Below are positions 17,309-25,252 of a stretch of DNA of 64,000 bases, piece after piece. Within the stretch, counting starts at the first letter, position 1. Each line of letters starts with the position of its first letter. Source of the DNA: JBARKJ01 sp049801375 (GTDB lineage: Bacteria > Nitrospirota > JACRHJ01); assembly GCA_049801375.1 (NCBI GenBank), contig JBARKJ010000025.1:27834-91833 (forward strand). The letters are read 5' to 3'. A program made the translations under genes and the position numbers. The notes under the pieces are model-generated. The model searched no databases, was not told where the DNA came from, and was given only the letters and a program-made list of their open reading frames with translations.

Positions 17309-18423
17309 ACCGGCTTCCCCTCATAGTCGACCATCAAGCACTCAAATTCTATTTTGCTTCCAAGTATTTCCTTTGCTGTATTCCCGACCATTTCGCGTAT
17401 GCGTTCAAACAGTTCTTTGCCGCCGCTGGCCCTGCGGAGATTGAGAAAAACCTCCCTTGCGGTATTCGCCGTCCGTATCGAATCCACCTTCTTTTTCTGA
17501 AGACCAAGCTCGGAAGCCAGGTCCGCTAAAAAACCAAGTTCCAGGGACGAGTCCTTCACGTGTGTCCTGGTCGCGCCCATCGCCATCTTCACGAGTTTGC
17601 CGAACTGACCGACTATGATTATCTTCGTGAAACCTTTTTTCCTCGCCTCCGCCAGCGAAAAACCGACATGGTCTCCCATCTGCACGAAAGCCTCTTGCGG
17701 AAGGTCTTTCAGCATGTTCATCGCTGCGGACTCGCTTGTCCTGCCCGGAGTCAGCACGACGTGATTGATGCCGCATGCCCTCGCCACGCTCATGGACGCG
17801 ACGACGGTATCGGTCCAGGCCTTTGTTGAGATGGGTTCGACTACACCGGTCGTACCGAGGATGGAGATGCCGCCTATCACACCAAGCCTGTAGTTCAGGG
17901 TCTTCTTGGCCAGTTCCTCGCCGCGCGGGACAAAAATGGTAGCCTCAAGGCCGAGTGGGCAATCAGTTTCTTTTAATACCTTGCAGAGCTCATCCTTTAT
18001 CATCTTCATCGGCACCGGGTTTATCGCCGGTTGGCCGACCGGGACCGACAGGCCTGGCTTGGTGACCATACCTATACCCTGGCCGCCCTTTACGATTACA
18101 CCGAAGCCTCTGGTATAGAATTTTACCTCGCAGCATATCTCCGCCCCGCCGGTAATATCAGGGTCATCCCCCGCATCCTTTATGATGCAGGCTTCGGCGG
18201 TATCGCATTCATATTTAACCCGGTGGACCTTAAAATCGGCCTTCTGCCCGTTCGGAAGGGTTATATCTATAGATTCCAGGCCTTGCTCGTTGATTAGAAC
18301 ATACGCCGCCGCCTTGGCCGCCGCAGCCGCGCAGGAGCCTGTGGTAAACCCGCGTCTTAACTCAGTCCCCTCCTTCTTCTTCGGCGCCGTTTTTACCCGG
18401 GGCAATGTCATCATCGGTGTCAT
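17305..18423 (-). CDS. cbiD: Cobalt-precorrin-5B C1-methyltransferase
   Basis: C1 methylation in the anaerobic pathway. The hallmark is 'LRRGFTTGSCAAAAAKAA' near residue 22, followed by 'GGAEICCEVKFYTRGFGV', 'GGQGIGMVTKPGL' and 'TPGRTSESAAM'. Two methionines are possible starts (residues 1 and 4-5); all overlap the end of yacG by 50-62 bp. Confidence 0.95.
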   Translation of the reverse strand: MTPMMTLPRVKTAPKKKEGTELRRGFTTGSCAAAAAKAAAYVLINEQGLESIDITLPNGQKADFKVHRVKYECDTAEACIIKDAGDDPDITGGAEICCEVKFYTRGFGVIVKGGQGIGMVTKPGLSVPVGQPAINPVPMKMIKDELCKVLKETDCPLGLEATIFVPRGEELAKKTLNYRLGVIGGISILGTTGVVEPISTKAWTDTVVASMSVARACGINHVVLTPGRTSESAAMNMLKDLPQEAFVQMGDHVGFSLAEARKKGFTKIIIVGQFGKLVKMAMGATRTHVKDSSLELGFLADLASELGLQKKKVDSIRTANTAREVFLNLRRASGGKELFERIREMVGNTAKEILGSKIEFECLMVDYEGKPV

Positions 18424-18550
18424 CTCCTTCTATCTTATAACCTTCCCCAGCCCAAGTACCCAAATCTATCAGCTTACAACGCTCGCTACAGAAGGGTCGA
18501 TAAAGGTTTCCTTCCCACTCCACTTGTTTTTTGCAGATCGGGCAGAGCAA
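18362..18550 (-). CDS. yacG: YacG-like zinc-binding DNA gyrase inhibitor
   Basis: 62 residues with a four-cysteine zinc site (CPIC at residues 3-6 and CSERC near 21-25) followed by 'LIDLGTWA', the YacG signature, and an acidic tail. In E. coli YacG binds GyrB and blocks DNA access. It is unusual as the lead gene of a cobalamin operon, and its acidic tail is encoded in the overlap with cbiD. Confidence 0.85.
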   Translation of the reverse strand: MLCPICKKQVEWEGNLYRPFCSERCKLIDLGTWAGEGYKIEGDDTDDDIAPGKNGAEEEGGD

Positions 18551-18613
18551 AATATTGCCTCGTTCTTAAATTATGACAAAGTACTAAGGCACAAAATAAC
18601 AACACTATATAAA

Positions 18614-18641
18614 ATTAAACAGGGTTCGGAGGAATTGTCAA
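18614..18641 (-). promoter_or_regulatory. Candidate promoter of the yacG-cbi operon
   Basis: On the minus strand TTGACA (18636-18641), a 16-bp spacer and TTTAAT (18614-18619), 64 bp ahead of yacG. The leader is too short for a cobalamin riboswitch and I see no B12-box. Confidence 0.45.
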
Positions 18642-18703
18642 TGCAAAAAGCCTAAAAACTGTAAACGACAAAAAAAACATGTGGATTGTGCGCGTGTACA
18701 TGC

Positions 18704-18733
18704 AAAAAAAGGCCGGCTGTACGCCGGCCTTTT
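18704..18733 (-). terminator. Intrinsic terminator of the zinc-ribbon gene
   Basis: AAAAGGCCGGC/GCCGGCCTTTT with a 5-base loop and a flanking A7 on the plus strand, 18 bp past the miniprotein stop. Confidence 0.8.
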
Positions 18734-18750
18734 CGCCTTGTTTCGCAAGT

Positions 18751-18897
18751 TTAGAACGAGCTTGCTTTCAGCCTGTTCTGGACGATAGTCTTGTCCACTA
18801 TACTTCCGCAGTTCAGGCACTTCCAGCCGTAAAAAGTGATAAAATAATCAGCAAACCTCTGCGAAACCATCAATCCGCCGCATTTTGGGCATTTCAT
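18751..18897 (-). CDS. 48-residue zinc-ribbon protein
   Basis: The protein starts MKCPKCGG and carries CLNCG near residue 27, giving two CxxC knuckles of a zinc ribbon; the rest is 'FYGWKCLNC' and a basic tail. The start ATG 18897 has GGGAGG seven bases upstream. It is flanked by a terminator and a sigma-54-type promoter, so it is a self-contained unit. Function unknown; small zinc ribbons of this shape are widespread but mostly uncharacterised. Confidence 0.8.
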   Translation of the reverse strand: MKCPKCGGLMVSQRFADYFITFYGWKCLNCGSIVDKTIVQNRLKASSF

Positions 18898-18984
18898 AAT
18901 AGACCCTCCCTTTCTATTATTATTGCGGTAAATTCCGCGTTCTCCAACTCATTAAGCCCATTTGTTGAACTCGTTTATATAAGT

Positions 18985-19001
18985 AGCAAAGGCCATGCCA
19001 A
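18985..19001 (-). promoter_or_regulatory. Sigma-54 (RpoN) -24/-12 promoter
   Basis: The minus strand reads TTGGCATGGCCTTTGCT: GG and GC separated by exactly 10 bases, with the TTGGCA and TTGCT context of RpoN promoters. It would start transcription near 18973, about 75 bases ahead of the zinc-ribbon gene. Confidence 0.62.
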
Positions 19002-19085
19002 GTTAATATAAAAAAATTTTACCTAATTAAATCAATTAATTACGGAAAAAGAACACCAGGAAAATTTTTAAACAGTCTCCTTAAG

Positions 19086-19101
19086 TGTCAGTTTTTTGAC
19101 A
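19086..19101. promoter_or_regulatory. Palindrome, possible activator (EBP) site
   Basis: TGTCA-N6-TGACA, about 85 bp upstream of the -24 element. The geometry suits an enhancer-binding protein of a sigma-54 system; which one is not shown. It also lies ahead of the divergent hydrogenase-protease gene. The rest of the 368-bp spacer shows no gene. Confidence 0.4.
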
Positions 19102-19203
19102 TACTTATTCAGGCGTTTTAAGCTTTTCTCTTAGATTAGGTTGATTCTAATGACTTTGCTATATGTCAAAATTTTGGCGGCGCATTAACAACATTTGTAT
19201 TTC

Positions 19204-19232
19204 TTGACAAATGATGGTTCAAGTGTTAAAAA
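19204..19232 (+). promoter_or_regulatory. Candidate promoter of the hydrogenase protease gene
   Basis: Consensus TTGACA (19204-19209), 17-bp spacer, TAAAAA (19227-19232). The start codon follows 34 bases later. Confidence 0.5.
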
Positions 19233-19265
19233 AGTATACGTTTTTCAAGGAGGTATAACTCTAAT

Positions 19266-19784
19266 ATGGAAAAAATTTCAAATGTCGGCCCCATGGACAA
19301 AAGAATAATGGTGCTGGGCGTCGGCAATATCCTTTTAAGAGATGAAGGCGTGGGCCCGAAGGTGGTTGAGCGCTTGCGGGAGAGCTATGATTTTCCGCCA
19401 AATGTCGAGCTGATGGACGGCGGCACGGCAGGTTTGGACCTTCTGCCTTACCTGAAAGGCATCGATACGGTTATCATCGTCGATACCGTAAAGACAGGCG
19501 AAGAGCCGGGTGCAATATTCCGCTTCACGCCCGATGATATAGACATCAAAGTACCTTACAAAACGTCCCTGCATCAGATAGGCATGGTCGAAGTCTTCGC
19601 CATAGCCGAAGCCCTGGGCAGGAAATTAAACGCAGTTATCATTGCCATCCAGCCGGAAGATATGTCGGACTGGGGCCTTGAGTTGACTGCCACGATAGAG
19701 GCCAAAATCCCGGAACTGATAAAGCTGGTAATAAAAGAACTGGAGGCGCTGGGCGTGAATGCGACGGAGAAGGCTTTGCAGTAA
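19266..19784 (+). CDS. [NiFe]-hydrogenase maturation endopeptidase
   Basis: HyaD/HybD/HycI-type protease that clips the C-terminus of a hydrogenase large subunit after nickel insertion. Visible family features are 'VLGVGNILLRDEGVG' (the acidic residue after 'LLRD' is a nickel ligand), 'DGGTAGLDLLPYL', 'VIIVDTVKTG' and the ligand histidine in 'SLHQIG'. AAGGAGG lies 12 bases before ATG 19266, slightly far; an internal start MDKRIMVLG is possible. No hydrogenase subunit is in the window, so its partner is encoded elsewhere. Confidence 0.93.
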   Translation: MEKISNVGPMDKRIMVLGVGNILLRDEGVGPKVVERLRESYDFPPNVELMDGGTAGLDLLPYLKGIDTVIIVDTVKTGEEPGAIFRFTPDDIDIKVPYKTSLHQIGMVEVFAIAEALGRKLNAVIIAIQPEDMSDWGLELTATIEAKIPELIKLVIKELEALGVNATEKALQ

Positions 19785-19801
19785 AATTAATGACTTACGT
19801 T

Positions 19802-21031
19802 TTATATTATTCCAAATACCAGTTCGTCGAGGTCCATTAAGACCTTTTTAAACTCCCCGCCCCAGCGTTTTGATGAAGAGAACAGCCGCTCACGCATATT
19901 ATTGACTTCGGGGTCATTGGACCTTATGGCGCTCATCGCGCCGTCCATCAGCGCAAAACGCTCCTTCATCAGCAGTGCCCTCGCGTCCCCGAAAAACCTC
20001 AGTACCTCGTTCCGTGCCTCGACCAATTTCCCGTTGAAGTCCGGGTCCGGCGCCGAATGTCCGGCTTTTACGTGCCTCCATAGCTCTTTTGTCAGCGCGT
20101 ATATAGTGGAATATTCCACTCCCCTGACCCCGCGCCGCCACTGGAGCGTCCAATCGTTCCTCCAGTACCAGAGGAAGTTGCGTTCTCCGAATGCAATGAA
20201 GTACTCCGCGGCCTCCATCATCTCACGCGCCGCACTTACTGCTTCTCCGGAAATTTCATACTCTTTTTTATCCTTTTTCAGCGTTCCTTTCTTTGCCTTT
20301 CGCCTGGCAGGTTTCAGGTATTCCAGGACATTCAACAACGCCTTGTTACCTTTCCGGCTCCCCGGAGTCTCCAAGTGCGGATAGCTTAAAAATATTTTTC
20401 CATCCCCACTATGCCCCTCGATTACCGCCGGTTCTCCCTCTAACGCTGCAGGATTGAGATTGATTTCATATTTTTTCTCCCACTTTTTCCAATCGGACAC
20501 TTCCGATGCCGGAAGGTCCGCAAGCGCGAAGTCCGGCCCCGGCCTTCCGTACCTGGCAACTATCCGGACGTCCTCGCCTATAACATCAAACTGGCCAGGC
20601 CACCACACGTGGAACAGGCGCGGCTGTCTTATACCATGCCAGAACGGGTGAGCAGCCTGCTCCGGTAGAAGCCCTATCTCTCCGCTGAACGAGGGTATCC
20701 TCTGCGCGGTCGGGACCCGTTTTACATTGACCAGTCCCAGGCCGTCCCGGGTATCCAGCGCAAACCCGGCGCCGCCGCAGATACCTAAGTAACTTCCGCC
20801 GTTTCGGACGAACTCGCGGACAGCATCCCGCCCCTCGTGTCCCAGGGCCGCCGTCTTGTCGGACGCCCACCCGCCCGGCACGATCAGCAGGTCGTAATAA
20901 CCGAGCATCCCCGCCCGCACCTGGCCGGACGTGACAAGGCGGACCGGCACGCCAAGCTTACGGAGAGTCTTCAGCGCAATCAGCCCCCAGAGGTAGGACT
21001 CGTCCCAGTATAGAGCGATTTTCCCAAACAT
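19802..21031 (-). CDS. BPL_N domain (amidotransferase-like) protein
   Basis: Residues 1-~245 form a class I glutamine-amidotransferase-like fold of the biotin-protein-ligase N-terminal type: 'LLIVPGGWAS' and the nucleophile elbow 'YLGICGGAGFAL', with 'FLSYPHLE' near the end of the domain. The C-terminal ~160 residues are helical and charged, without a recognised domain. No biotin-ligase catalytic domain is present, so the reaction is unknown. It converges on the hydrogenase protease gene (17 bp). Confidence 0.75.
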   Translation of the reverse strand: MFGKIALYWDESYLWGLIALKTLRKLGVPVRLVTSGQVRAGMLGYYDLLIVPGGWASDKTAALGHEGRDAVREFVRNGGSYLGICGGAGFALDTRDGLGLVNVKRVPTAQRIPSFSGEIGLLPEQAAHPFWHGIRQPRLFHVWWPGQFDVIGEDVRIVARYGRPGPDFALADLPASEVSDWKKWEKKYEINLNPAALEGEPAVIEGHSGDGKIFLSYPHLETPGSRKGNKALLNVLEYLKPARRKAKKGTLKKDKKEYEISGEAVSAAREMMEAAEYFIAFGERNFLWYWRNDWTLQWRRGVRGVEYSTIYALTKELWRHVKAGHSAPDPDFNGKLVEARNEVLRFFGDARALLMKERFALMDGAMSAIRSNDPEVNNMRERLFSSSKRWGGEFKKVLMDLDELVFGII

Positions 21032-21300
21032 GGATTTATCGTACAGTTACAAATCAAAATTTTCAATATATAATCGAAAGGAATTAAAAAAATCCGGTGC
21101 AAGGCCGGAAAAATATCCTTGATTTTCGATACCGGGTGAAATTTATTGATTTTTTCATTTATATATTAATAATTGCGAAACGATGACAGCTTGGCAATTT
21201 AAGCAGGAGGAGCTATTAACAGGGCGCTTATCAATGACATTATGCTCTCGGTGAACAGTGCTATCTCTCAAAAAAAATTCAAATAAAATCTCTCTGATTC

Positions 21301-21329
21301 TTGACAGTTTCTAAAACGGCTGTTAGCTT
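21301..21329 (+). promoter_or_regulatory. Weak candidate promoter of the ferritin-like gene
   Basis: TTGACA (21301-21306), 17-bp spacer and TAGCTT, a poor -10. The 340-bp region 21032-21373 otherwise holds AT-rich DNA and an AGGAGG at about 21206 not followed by a standard start codon. Confidence 0.3.
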
Positions 21330-21373
21330 TTAAGGAATAACCATTGCCAACAATAGACATAAAAGGGGGCGCT

Positions 21374-21814
21374 ATGGCAGACAAGAGAGAAGAGCTGGTA
21401 AAAAAGCGTGCAAACTTCGACAAGAACATCGAAAAATGGATTGAGATCGAAGACCTGACTGTCGGGAGTTGCGAAGCGATAATAAAGAAGTCTAAGAGCC
21501 CCGTCGTCAACGCCCTGATGAAGGCCGTCAAGATGGACTCGCAGAAGCACAAGGAGCTCCTCCAGTTCGTGCAGCAGTGCCTGGACGGGACGATTACCCT
21601 CACGCCGGAGGACCTGGCGACGGCATCCGACCTCATCGAGGCGCATGTGAAGTTCGAGCGCGACGCCATATCCATGGCAGAGAAGTCCCTTGCAGACAGC
21701 AAGCACTTCGTCATCAACCAGGTGCTCAAATATATCCTGGAGGACGAGCGCAAGCATTTTGCGATGGTGACGGATATGAACTCGTATAAATCGCACATCT
21801 ATCCCTACGCTTAA
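21374..21814 (+). CDS. Ferritin-like helical-bundle protein
   Basis: 146-residue all-helical protein resembling the ferritin-like/rubrerythrin diiron fold: conserved acidic and histidine positions include 'DSQKHKELL', 'EAHVKFERDA' and 'LEDERKHFAM'. No rubredoxin tail is present. Iron storage, peroxide handling or a non-enzymatic role are all possible. ATG 21374 has AAAAGGGGG upstream and is preferred to a TTG ten codons earlier. A terminator follows at 21868-21897. Confidence 0.72.
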   Translation: MADKREELVKKRANFDKNIEKWIEIEDLTVGSCEAIIKKSKSPVVNALMKAVKMDSQKHKELLQFVQQCLDGTITLTPEDLATASDLIEAHVKFERDAISMAEKSLADSKHFVINQVLKYILEDERKHFAMVTDMNSYKSHIYPYA

Positions 21815-21867
21815 GGGGCTATACTATCTTTTTAAATTGACAAAAAGTCCCGGATACATTATAAAAT

Positions 21868-21897
21868 AAGCGGCTCATTTGAAAGGGCCGCTTTTTT
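21868..21897 (+). terminator. Intrinsic terminator of the ferritin-like gene
   Basis: AAGCGGC/GCCGCTT arms followed by T6. It abuts the ribosome-binding site of the next ORF, which is therefore either independently promoted or reached by read-through. Confidence 0.72.
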
Positions 21898-21911
21898 ATT
21901 TCGGAGGGAAA

Positions 21912-22163
21912 ATGGCTAAGAGCGAAAAAAAGAAGGTAGAAAAGAAAAAGATAGAGGTCCCGATGGAGGAAAAGAAGGGGCTGAAGGCGAAACTCAAAGG
22001 GCTGAAGGGCGAGCGTGACGCGGCCTTGGGCGAGAAGGACAAGAAGAAGGTAAAGCTCGCGCGCCAGAAGATGAAGAAGGTAAACCTGAAGTTAAAGCGT
22101 GTGAAGGCAAAGGCGGAACCGCAGAAGGCTGAAGAGCCCAAGAGCGAAGAAGCGGCGGGGTAA
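21912..22163 (+). CDS. 83-residue lysine-rich protein
   Basis: Almost half the residues are Lys or Glu; the protein begins MAKSEKKKVEKKKIEVP and ends with an acidic/alanine tail like histone H1 or AlgR3-type proteins. GGAGGG lies three to four bases before ATG 21912, which is close but usable. A DNA- or RNA-associated role is inference from composition; low-complexity sequence means the ORF could also be spurious, though it has a good start context. Confidence 0.5.
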   Translation: MAKSEKKKVEKKKIEVPMEEKKGLKAKLKGLKGERDAALGEKDKKKVKLARQKMKKVNLKLKRVKAKAEPQKAEEPKSEEAAG

Positions 22164-22175
22164 ATAATTTTGCAG

Positions 22176-22211
22176 CCCACCCTGGGCCGCTTTCCCTCTC
22201 ATAAGGGTGGG
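22176..22211. repeat. Inverted repeat before tRNA-Val
   Basis: CCCACCCT/AGGGTGGG arms with a 20-base loop, between the lysine-rich ORF and the tRNA. Possibly a terminator stem, but the T-run is missing. Confidence 0.4.
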
Positions 22212-22240
22212 AGCTTTACAAGGAGTGGGAACAAATAAAC

Positions 22241-22316
22241 GGGCGGGTAGCTCAGCTGGGAGAGCAACGGCCTTACAAGCCGTAGGTCGTGGGTTCGAGC
22301 CCCTCCCCGCCTACCA
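22241..22316 (+). tRNA. tRNA-Val (anticodon UAC)
   Basis: 76 nt cloverleaf with genomically encoded CCA. Acceptor GGGCGGG pairs CCCGCCT (one G-U), the D-arm is GCTC/GAGC, the anticodon stem ACGGC/GCCGT closes loop CTTACAA, and the T-loop is TTCGAGC (one U-U mismatch in its stem). The anticodon UAC reads GUA and wobble GUN valine codons. A terminator follows. Confidence 0.95.
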
Positions 22317-22324
22317 ATAAAATC

Positions 22325-22358
22325 AAGAGGTTAGCCAAAATTTGGCTGACCTCTTTTT
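22325..22358 (+). terminator. Intrinsic terminator after tRNA-Val
   Basis: AAGAGGT.AGCC/GGCT.ACCTCTT stem with one internal mismatch and five Ts. Confidence 0.8.
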
Positions 22359-22383
22359 GTAGGGTCTGAAAAAGGTCTGAAAG

Positions 22384-22521
22384 TCAGGCTCTCAAAATAT
22401 CCTGGACCGCTCTCAGAAGCTTCGTTATCTTGTACGGCTTTTCTAGAATAGCGGTCTTGCCCGGTCCGTTGTTTATCTCCGCAATGTCGATCTCATGGCA
22501 ACGGATACTGCCCGGTTCTTC
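22384..22521 (-). pseudogene. Remnant of a receiver (REC) domain
   Basis: The 45 codons after the kinase stop are in the same frame and read through to a second stop. They encode the last part of a CheY-like receiver: 'AILEKPYKITKLLRAVQDIL' contains the conserved Lys-Pro and the final helix. The phospho-acceptor aspartate and strands 1-4 are missing. The kinase was therefore probably once a hybrid kinase that lost most of its receiver by deletion. Confidence 0.65.
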
Positions 22522-23790
22522 CTACTTCCTGCCTTTTTTAACTGGAAGAAATAACCTGAACGTGCTTCCCCTGCCTACCTCGCTCTCGACCTCAACCCGG
22601 CCGCCGTGCGCTTCAGCGGCGGTCTTTACTATGGCGAGGCCGAGGCCGCTGCCTTTAACCCCGGCGGTCCTTTGCGAACGGTAATATTGTTCAAATATGG
22701 CTTGCCTTTCCCCGGCGGGTATTCCCTTCCCTGTATCCGTTACGGAAATAATTATAAAATTCTTGCCGTCAAACACCGCTTTGAGAGCGATTGTTCCGGG
22801 GGAGGGGGTGTAATTAACCGCATTATGGAGGAGGTTCATGACCGCCCGCTCGATTAATTTGGAATCCACCGTTGCTTCCGGCAGGCCGTCGGCTATTTCC
22901 ATTTTTAAATCGAGCTTCTTTTTATTCACAGCTCTTTCAATTTCGGAGCATGCGTCACGCAGGAGGGCGGCTATATCGGTTGGAACGGGATTTATAACAA
23001 CTTTCGCGGATTCCATTTTCGAGATAGTCAGAAAGTTATCAATCAGGTGGTCAATCCGCTCGCCGCTTCTCATTATCGCGGCAATCATCTCGTTTGTATC
23101 GGCGTCATACTTATCGGCCCTGGACATCATAAGTTCGGAATAACCCAATACGCTGGTAAGAGGAGACTTGACGTCATGCGTAATCATTGCGTAGAAGTCG
23201 GCCTTCTGTTTGTTCAGCGCTTCTTCCGCCTTCTTGCGCTCGGCCATTTCCAGCCGCAACTGCGCGTTCAGCTTTTCCGCCGCTTCCGTGAGTTCATGCT
23301 GCCGCACCACGGAAAGCATCAACTCTTGGTTCATCGCGGCGGCTTTCTGACGGACCAGCGCGTCCTCAGTCTTATCCGTAGCCAGGACCATGACGCCTGC
23401 ATGGCTTCCTCCCGCGGCCGGTATCGCCCATATCGCATAAGACCAGCGGGACTCGCATTCTGCGCGCTCTCCAGTCTGGTACACATGGTCGAAAACCGGC
23501 AGACAAGCCTTTCCTTCCGGAACGGCCTGAACGAAGGGGTTGCCGACCATCTCTTCTCTTTTTTTTCCGACCAGACGGCAGAAGGCGGGGTTGACATACC
23601 GCAGGATATACCCGCCCGCTTCCACCGCGGCCATGGGCAGGGACGAATACTCCGTTACCAGTTCGCTGAGCAGCGGCAGGTCGGGCGTCCCTTCCTTTCT
23701 GCGGCCTTTTATTTTTTCGCCCACGCAATTTTCCTTATTTCTTGCCCGCAGGTTTATCCGGGGGCTGTCTTTTTGACCGGTGCGGTTCAA
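22522..23790 (-). CDS. PAS histidine kinase
   Basis: Cytosolic sensor kinase of 422 residues with no membrane helix: a PAS domain (~40-145), coiled coil, HisKA with phospho-acceptor His205 in 'ITHDVKSPLTS', and an HATPase domain with N-box 'MNLLHNAVNYTP', G1 'DTGKGIP' and G2 'GSGLGLAIVK'. Its first ~18 codons overlap the end of the kaiC-like gene, so the pair is one operon. No complete response regulator is adjacent; only the receiver remnant downstream. It may signal for or from the KaiC-like protein, as SasA does in cyanobacteria (inference). Confidence 0.92.
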   Translation of the reverse strand: MNRTGQKDSPRINLRARNKENCVGEKIKGRRKEGTPDLPLLSELVTEYSSLPMAAVEAGGYILRYVNPAFCRLVGKKREEMVGNPFVQAVPEGKACLPVFDHVYQTGERAECESRWSYAIWAIPAAGGSHAGVMVLATDKTEDALVRQKAAAMNQELMLSVVRQHELTEAAEKLNAQLRLEMAERKKAEEALNKQKADFYAMITHDVKSPLTSVLGYSELMMSRADKYDADTNEMIAAIMRSGERIDHLIDNFLTISKMESAKVVINPVPTDIAALLRDACSEIERAVNKKKLDLKMEIADGLPEATVDSKLIERAVMNLLHNAVNYTPSPGTIALKAVFDGKNFIIISVTDTGKGIPAGERQAIFEQYYRSQRTAGVKGSGLGLAIVKTAAEAHGGRVEVESEVGRGSTFRLFLPVKKGRK

Positions 23791-25252
23791 GCAGCTCTGG
23801 TATCCCGGAGGTCAAGGCCCGGTAGCCTCTGAGGCGGGGGCCTATGATTGCCAGCCCCTCGCCGGTTATTTCATATTCGCGGATATCGCGGCTGTGTTTG
23901 CCGCCCCGCATCTTGATGACGGTGAGGATAGTCCGAAGCTGGCCGTCGATCTCCACGTAACGAAGCCGGATAATATCGTCTGTAAGGAACGATATCGAGT
24001 AGGAGCTGAAGGGGAACATGTTATCGGATTCCGTCGTCTCGACCGTGCTTAAAATCGTCACCCCGATCCCCGTCAATGCGCCCATCATCCGGTAGAGCGA
24101 TTCCCGGAAGTCCTCCCGGAAACCGGGTGCCAGCGCCATCTCGAAACCGGCCAGCGAATCTATTACCAGGCGCTTGGCGCCTAATTTATGGACCGCATCG
24201 AGTATCTCCTGCATGGTCTCGTCCACCGAGAGGTCGAGCGGTCGCAGGTAGAGGATGTTGAGCTTGCCATCGTTCTGCGGCGTGTCCAGGTCCAGTCCGA
24301 AGCTCTTTGCACGCGCCGCATACTCCTGAGGACGTTCCTCGAATACCGCCGCAATGGCAGTCTCCCCCTGCCGCAACCCATCGGCTATGAACTGGGTCGC
24401 CAGGACCGATTTCCCCGAGCCTGAGGGGCCTGCCACCAGGACGCTGTCCCCTTCGGGGATACCTCCGCCCATAATTTTGTCCAGTTCGGGAATGCCGATC
24501 GAAAGACGCTTCCGGACGGGTTTTTTCTCTTTTCTTCCAATAAGGCCGAGCGTGCGCGGGAAGGCCTGCAATCCCGCGTCGGTAATGCGGAAGGTATGCA
24601 GCCCCGGCACGGAGGACTGCCCGCGCAGTTTCATTATATGGAGCTTGCGCACGACGGAATTCCGCTCCACGCTCTGGTAGAGCCAGAATAGGCCGTCGGC
24701 GACTGTGAACACGGGGTTGTCGCGTATTTCCACATCCGAATACTCACCGAGCAGAAAAGTCGTGGCCTGCCAGCTGGTCAGGTGCAGGGCCAGCCGCTGG
24801 ACGAACCCCTGCAGCTCCGTTTCGCTTGCGCCGGCCAGCGCCTTGCGCACCACCGTGCGGAAGGAGTCCACGACGACGATGCCGGGGCTGGTCGCCTCGA
24901 CCTCTTTGGTAATCTCGTCTAAGACCGCGCCCAAGTCCTTCTCCAGCACGACATGGCTCAGGTTGATGAATCGGATGGATCTGTTTAACTTTTCATGGTC
25001 GTAGAACGCATACTGCTGCTGGTACCGCAGCATTTTCAGGGCGGGTTCGCCCAGTACGGTGAAATAGAGCGCGGGATGCTCCGGCGTCGCGTTGGCGAAC
25101 ACGAACTGATGCGCAAACGTGGTCTTTCCGCATCCCGGTGTGCCCGCGATGATGTTGAAAGAGTATTCCGGGAGGCCGCCGCCCATGATCTCGTCTAAGC
25201 CCGGAACCCCAGTCGGCATCTTGCGGATGCTCACCTTGGTTTGCTTGTTCAT
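23735..25252 (-). CDS. KaiC-like double-RecA ATPase
   Basis: 505 residues with two RecA/KaiC domains in tandem. Walker A motifs are GTPGCGKT (37-44) and GPSGSGKS (about 275-282). The second domain keeps the catalytic glutamate pair in 'AVFEERPQEY'; in the first the equivalent reads 'TVLGEPA', so the two halves probably differ in activity. There is no KaiA or KaiB here, so a true circadian clock is unlikely; such proteins usually work in environmental signalling. It starts inside the stop of the upstream small ORF (ATGA) and overlaps the histidine kinase. Confidence 0.9.
   Translation of the reverse strand: MNKQTKVSIRKMPTGVPGLDEIMGGGLPEYSFNIIAGTPGCGKTTFAHQFVFANATPEHPALYFTVLGEPALKMLRYQQQYAFYDHEKLNRSIRFINLSHVVLEKDLGAVLDEITKEVEATSPGIVVVDSFRTVVRKALAGASETELQGFVQRLALHLTSWQATTFLLGEYSDVEIRDNPVFTVADGLFWLYQSVERNSVVRKLHIMKLRGQSSVPGLHTFRITDAGLQAFPRTLGLIGRKEKKPVRKRLSIGIPELDKIMGGGIPEGDSVLVAGPSGSGKSVLATQFIADGLRQGETAIAAVFEERPQEYAARAKSFGLDLDTPQNDGKLNILYLRPLDLSVDETMQEILDAVHKLGAKRLVIDSLAGFEMALAPGFREDFRESLYRMMGALTGIGVTILSTVETTESDNMFPFSSYSISFLTDDIIRLRYVEIDGQLRTILTVIKMRGGKHSRDIREYEITGEGLAIIGPRLRGYRALTSGIPELLEPHRSKRQPPDKPAGKK

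Noticed and set aside
18551..18700. Cobalamin riboswitch upstream of the operon
   Set aside because: The leader is short and AT-rich and has no B12-box or the characteristic long structured core.
21203..21290. Possible 23-residue ORF starting ATT after AGGAGG
   Set aside because: Good ribosome-binding site but ATT starts are very rare; no other support.
22241..22316. tRNA-Val as the prophage attachment site
   Set aside because: Three host-like genes separate it from the prophage edge and no duplicated tRNA end is seen within the window.
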